This document shows, one piece after another, positions 4,776-8,146 of a stretch of DNA of 8,146 nt. This stretch comes from an uncultured Brachyspira sp. (lineage in GTDB: Bacteria > Spirochaetota > Brachyspiria > Brachyspirales > Brachyspiraceae). The stretch lies in contig NZ_CAJTQJ010000029.1 in the NCBI RefSeq assembly GCF_910578695.1, positions 8,392 through 16,537 of the forward strand. Direction: 5' to 3'. The notes beneath the pieces were generated by a model. It was not told the DNA's origin and made no database searches. It saw only the letters and a list, made by a program, of their open reading frames with translations. How positions within the stretch are numbered: the first letter of the stretch is position 1; the number at the start of each line of letters is the position of its first letter. The position numbers and the translations under genes were made by a program.

Positions 4776-6815
4776 ATGAATGAAAATAAAAAGCAAAAAA
4801 TAATGAAAACAGTTTTAAGTTTGATGATATCTTTTCTCATCATTTTTATAGCAGCTATGTTCGCCCGTGCTGCAAGCAATACTATACTGCCTGAAAATAA
4901 TTCTATAGCTATATTTATAAATGATTATTTAGATATGATGATGCAGAAAATGGATAAAATAGCGGTAAAAATGAAAATAAAAAGAAACAGCGTATCTGAA
5001 TATCAGGTTAATTTAATAACTCAGTCTATATCTGATTATGTGGGATATAATATGTATCAGGCGGCTGATTCTTTAAAAGATTTTGATCCTAATAATATAC
5101 CTGTCAAAAAAGAGTTGGAAAAATATAAAAATAGTTATTATAAAATGACAGTTGAAAATCCTTATTTAAGGGGAATGACTATTTTTAATATAAACGGCAA
5201 AATGCTTTTTAATTTATATTTATCAAGAAATAAATCTTGGCCCCTAGAACTGCATGATAATCTAATAAATGAAATAAAAAATAAAGGCTCTTTGGTTTTA
5301 AATGCTACTAATGAAAATGCTTTTTATATAATGGAATATATTAAAAATTCACATGGAGAAATAATAGCTGCAACTAGAAATGATTATGCTTATGTATCTG
5401 ATATTGCTATGTATTATCAGGTTGCTGATAAAAGACTTTATGTAAGCGATGCTAGAAATTCTGTTTATAATGTAAGAGATGCCGTTGGAGACAATAATAT
5501 AGAAAAAGTTTCAAGTCTTATAAATAAATATGCATATTATAAAAAACAGCCTAGCTTTATGGTTAATGATTCTCTTTCGGTTTCTATGATAGGCAAGGAA
5601 TATCCTAATTATTTTGAACTTATAGTACTTGCTTTAACTGCACTTTTGATATTGGCTTGTCAGTTATTGATTAAAGCTTTAGTTAATTTCTTTAAATATC
5701 TTATGCAGATTAAGAGAAATAGAAATTATGTTGAAAGCGTAAGGGGAAGCGATGAGCTTATAAGTAAAAGCATAGTTAATACCAAACTTCCTAAATCAAA
5801 TATTATTGAGGATATGCCTCCGATTATTCAAAAAGTACATTATAAAGTGCCTGATGAATATTTAAAAGAAAATAATACTTCTAAAAAAGATGATAATAAA
5901 TTTAATATAGGCAATGATATATTAAATATAGTGTCTTCTATAAAAGAAGAGATAAATATGTGTAAAAATAGATTTTCAATTTCAAAGGAAGATATTGCAG
6001 AAGATTCAAAAGAATATTCTGAAAATGCTGAGAATACTGATAGTATATCAGAAAATATAACAACAGTAGAAGAAAGTATAACAGCAGCAAAAGATACAAA
6101 AAATGATGAATCTGTATTAATAGAAAATAATGATAGTATATCAATAAATGAAAATAATAATAATGAAATAATAGACTATGATATAGAAAATGCATTCGCC
6201 TCTATAAAAAGAGATTTGCATGAAGAATATGAGAGAGCTATTGAAGAAACATTTGATATAGGGGATATAGAGGATATATATAGTAATAATGAAATATATA
6301 ATAGTGATGAAAATACAAATTCATCTGATAATGCATTGATATTATCAGATAATATTGAAGATGATGCAGAAAATATGAAAGATGATAATATAAAAGAGTT
6401 TATGTCTATATCAGATGAACAATTAAATAATATATCAGTAAATAATACATTTAAAACTGTTAATGAAAATGATTTAAAAATAAATAATGAATTTAATAGA
6501 AAAATAGTAAAAAATGATTTATTATCAGCTTCTAAAAATAATAATGAAAAAGATAATAATTTATTATTTGAAATCAAAAAAGAAACTGATTATATAAATA
6601 ATGATTCTCATAATATTAGTGCGGATATATTAAATTCATACAATAAAGCTCTCGATAATATAAGAATGAAAAAAGAAAATGATTCTGAAAAAACAGAAAT
6701 AAAAACATCTGATAATTCAAGGGCAGATGATGTATTTGCAGCTTTTGATAAAATGCTTTCTTCTATAATAAATAAAGCGGAAGAAGATGCTAGAAAAAGC
6801 ATAACAAAAAAATAA
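4776..6815 (+). CDS. Membrane-anchored Cache-like sensor protein with a long acidic cytoplasmic tail
   Basis: I do not recognise a named family. The 679 residues begin with a short basic stretch and membrane helix 1 (about 11-31). An extracytoplasmic region (about 32-278) follows, with Cache-like features: TIFNINGKMLF at 135-145 (strand, then an N-x-x-G turn) and a later strand pair around 182-200 (FYIMEYIK, GEIIAAT). Membrane helix 2 is at about 281-303, followed by a basic juxtamembrane stretch (KRNRN). The remaining roughly 370 residues are rich in Asn, Asp, Glu and Ser and look disordered, with short predicted helices near 470-492 and 650-675. No methyl-accepting, kinase, cyclase or phosphatase domain is present, although the topology is that of a chemoreceptor. 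The start has AAAGG 9 bases upstream. It is the first gene after a sigma-28 promoter and lies 21 bases before a gene of the same architecture, so a motility-related role is inferred. Confidence 0.88.
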   Translation: MNENKKQKIMKTVLSLMISFLIIFIAAMFARAASNTILPENNSIAIFINDYLDMMMQKMDKIAVKMKIKRNSVSEYQVNLITQSISDYVGYNMYQAADSLKDFDPNNIPVKKELEKYKNSYYKMTVENPYLRGMTIFNINGKMLFNLYLSRNKSWPLELHDNLINEIKNKGSLVLNATNENAFYIMEYIKNSHGEIIAATRNDYAYVSDIAMYYQVADKRLYVSDARNSVYNVRDAVGDNNIEKVSSLINKYAYYKKQPSFMVNDSLSVSMIGKEYPNYFELIVLALTALLILACQLLIKALVNFFKYLMQIKRNRNYVESVRGSDELISKSIVNTKLPKSNIIEDMPPIIQKVHYKVPDEYLKENNTSKKDDNKFNIGNDILNIVSSIKEEINMCKNRFSISKEDIAEDSKEYSENAENTDSISENITTVEESITAAKDTKNDESVLIENNDSISINENNNNEIIDYDIENAFASIKRDLHEEYERAIEETFDIGDIEDIYSNNEIYNSDENTNSSDNALILSDNIEDDAENMKDDNIKEFMSISDEQLNNISVNNTFKTVNENDLKINNEFNRKIVKNDLLSASKNNNEKDNNLLFEIKKETDYINNDSHNISADILNSYNKALDNIRMKKENDSEKTEIKTSDNSRADDVFAAFDKMLSSIINKAEEDARKSITKK

Positions 6816-6836
6816 TAGTTGTTTAGAGGTGATTAT

Positions 6837-8146
6837 ATGTCTGACAAACATAATAAGATATCTATCTTTGTATATGTATCTATATTAATAAATTTAATAG
6901 TTTTGGCTTTATTTATTACATTTGTATTTGGGCTTAAAAAAGATGCTTTTGATGTTGATACAAAAAAGCTTGATAGAAATGCTTTGATATGTCAGAATAG
7001 CATAGTAAATCTTGTAAAGGATTATGATGAAAGACTTAATAAGATAGTTGATAGCTATCCTTTTATAAACCTATTACAGCAGGTTATATTAAACGGCATA
7101 GATGAAGCTGAGAGAGACAGAATTATCTCTATATTTAGAAGCGGAAATTATCCTTTTGATACTGTGGCATTGTATTTGGCTGACGGCAAGCCTGTATTTT
7201 CTTCTCCTGCAAAAACCAAGCCTGCCGATTTGGAGAATTATAAGAAATCTAAGGCTATTGCATTTTTCGATAAGGATTATGACGGCGTATATTTTGTAAA
7301 GCCTATAAAAAATGACAGAGGAATAGAAGTAGGCTATATAGCGGCAAGCGTATTTAAAAAAATATTTGAAAATACTTCATACAATTTAAACTTTGCAGTT
7401 CTTCCTAACGGCGTAGTTTATTATAATCCTTCTATAGACATTAACAGCATATCTATAGACAGCTTAACACAATATATGAATAATGATACAGGAAGTTCTG
7501 GAAATATTGAAACTGATAATAGCACATTTGCTTTTTATTCAGGAAAGGTTAAGGGTATAGATAATTTTAGTGTGGGTATATTAGAATTAAGCGTGCCTAT
7601 AGTTCAGAGATATTTAAAATATATTATATTAGCTCTTTTATCATTATCTTTTATTTTTTTACTGACTTCTTCTTTGATGGAAAGATCAGCAAATGTCAGT
7701 AATATTGAAAAATATGAAGATGATGAAGAGAACATATATGATGAAAGCGAGCCTCCTATAAATAATTATGCTAATGCTAATATTGTAAATGATGAAGAAT
7801 TTGATATAGATGATTATGACAGCGATATAGAAGATTTAGATAATGATAGCATACAATATTTGAATAAGAGAGATAAAATAACAAAAAATAGTAAAATTGA
7901 TCTGCCTAATATAGATGATGTTGAAGATATAAAATTAGATGATGTATTGGAAGACGGCGGAGAATTAATAAAAGATGATGATGATGAAGTAATAAAATTA
8001 GATGATATATCTTCTTTAGAAAGCGAATTAGATGAGGAAATACCTAATTTAGACGATGTATTAGAAGAAACAGAGGAAACAGAAGATACAGCAGATACTA
8101 CAGAAGACAATAATAATGAAGATTATCCTGATATGAAAGATTATTC
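6837..8146 (+). CDS. Second Cache-like membrane protein with an acidic repeat tail (partial, runs off the window)
   Basis: The frame stays open for 436 codons to the window end without a stop. The start has a strong AGAGGTG ribosome site just upstream. Membrane helix 1 spans about 9-32. The extracytoplasmic part (about 33-258) is a good Cache-type sensor candidate: VALYLADGKPVFSS (110-123), then VYFVKPIKNDRGIEVGYIAASV (split across 151-172), with the typical order of strand, D-G turn, strand, and a G-x-I-A helix lead. Membrane helix 2 is at about 261-280. The tail from 288 onward is extremely acidic and carries a repeated motif: PNIDDV (357-362), IKLDDV (365-370), IKLDDI (386-391) and PNLDDVLE (403-410). 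It follows the previous gene by 21 bases and probably shares the sigma-28 transcript. The two proteins look like diverged relatives, this one having the clearer sensor fold and fewer Asn residues. Any output domain beyond the right edge is not visible. Confidence 0.9.
   Translation, partial: MSDKHNKISIFVYVSILINLIVLALFITFVFGLKKDAFDVDTKKLDRNALICQNSIVNLVKDYDERLNKIVDSYPFINLLQQVILNGIDEAERDRIISIFRSGNYPFDTVALYLADGKPVFSSPAKTKPADLENYKKSKAIAFFDKDYDGVYFVKPIKNDRGIEVGYIAASVFKKIFENTSYNLNFAVLPNGVVYYNPSIDINSISIDSLTQYMNNDTGSSGNIETDNSTFAFYSGKVKGIDNFSVGILELSVPIVQRYLKYIILALLSLSFIFLLTSSLMERSANVSNIEKYEDDEENIYDESEPPINNYANANIVNDEEFDIDDYDSDIEDLDNDSIQYLNKRDKITKNSKIDLPNIDDVEDIKLDDVLEDGGELIKDDDDEVIKLDDISSLESELDEEIPNLDDVLEETEETEDTADTTEDNNNEDYPDMKDY

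Noticed and set aside
5938..6802. Three minus-strand open frames antisense to the acidic tail region
   Set aside because: They are rich in Leu/Tyr/Ser/Phe because they are complements of Asn/Asp/Glu codons. They have no ribosome sites and do not look like proteins.
6816..6836. Promoter or terminator between the two Cache-like genes
   Set aside because: The 21-base gap holds only the ribosome site of the second gene, with no hairpin and no promoter hexamers, so co-transcription is simplest.
7102..7299. Plus-strand open frame inside the second Cache-like gene, in another frame
   Set aside because: The overlapping main frame is continuous with a strong ribosome site and a coherent domain structure.
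7814..8110. Minus-strand Ser-rich open frame at the right end
   Set aside because: It is the complement of the Asp/Glu repeat tail, with extreme serine bias and no start signals.

Overview
The window is very AT-rich, with a strong preference for A/T-ending codons (ATA, TTA, AAT, GAT). Together with an NtrY-type sensor kinase, a canonical sigma-28 (flagellar-type) promoter and long N/D/E-rich proteins, this suggests an AT-rich spirochaete, most likely Brachyspira. That assignment comes from recalled composition and gene style; no database search was run.

Layout from left to right. Bases 1-60 are a perfect GAATT pentanucleotide repeat. A textbook minus-strand sigma-70 promoter (82-110) faces it and fires leftward out of the window. 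Bases 111-280 are AT-rich, and I see nothing there beyond a short palindrome at 241-252. A minus-strand gene (281-1282) encodes a two-helix membrane protein of unknown function. A plus-strand tRNA-Leu(CAA) (1449-1532) is followed 30 bases later by a 118-residue degenerate response-regulator receiver domain (1563-1919) that has Asn where the phosphorylatable Asp should be. Its stop overlaps the stop of a convergent, minus-strand two-gene operon: a HAD phosphatase (3704-4309) followed by an NtrY-like membrane histidine kinase (1914-3698).

The 4310-4775 intergenic region is dense. It holds a minus-strand sigma-70 promoter for the HAD-kinase operon and a divergent plus-strand sigma-70 promoter. 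The second promoter drives a structured RNA of about 200 nt with its own intrinsic terminator, which I read as a 6S RNA. After that comes a sigma-28 promoter with a perfect GCCGATAA -10 element.

The sigma-28 promoter leads into two tandem genes (4776-6815, and 6837 running off the right edge). Both have the same architecture: an N-terminal membrane helix, a Cache-like extracytoplasmic region, a second membrane helix and a long acidic, probably disordered cytoplasmic tail with no recognisable output domain. The promoter class ties them to the motility regulon, and the pair is the best candidate here for an undescribed system. The 6S RNA candidate and the promoter aimed into the pentanucleotide repeat are the other main points of interest.
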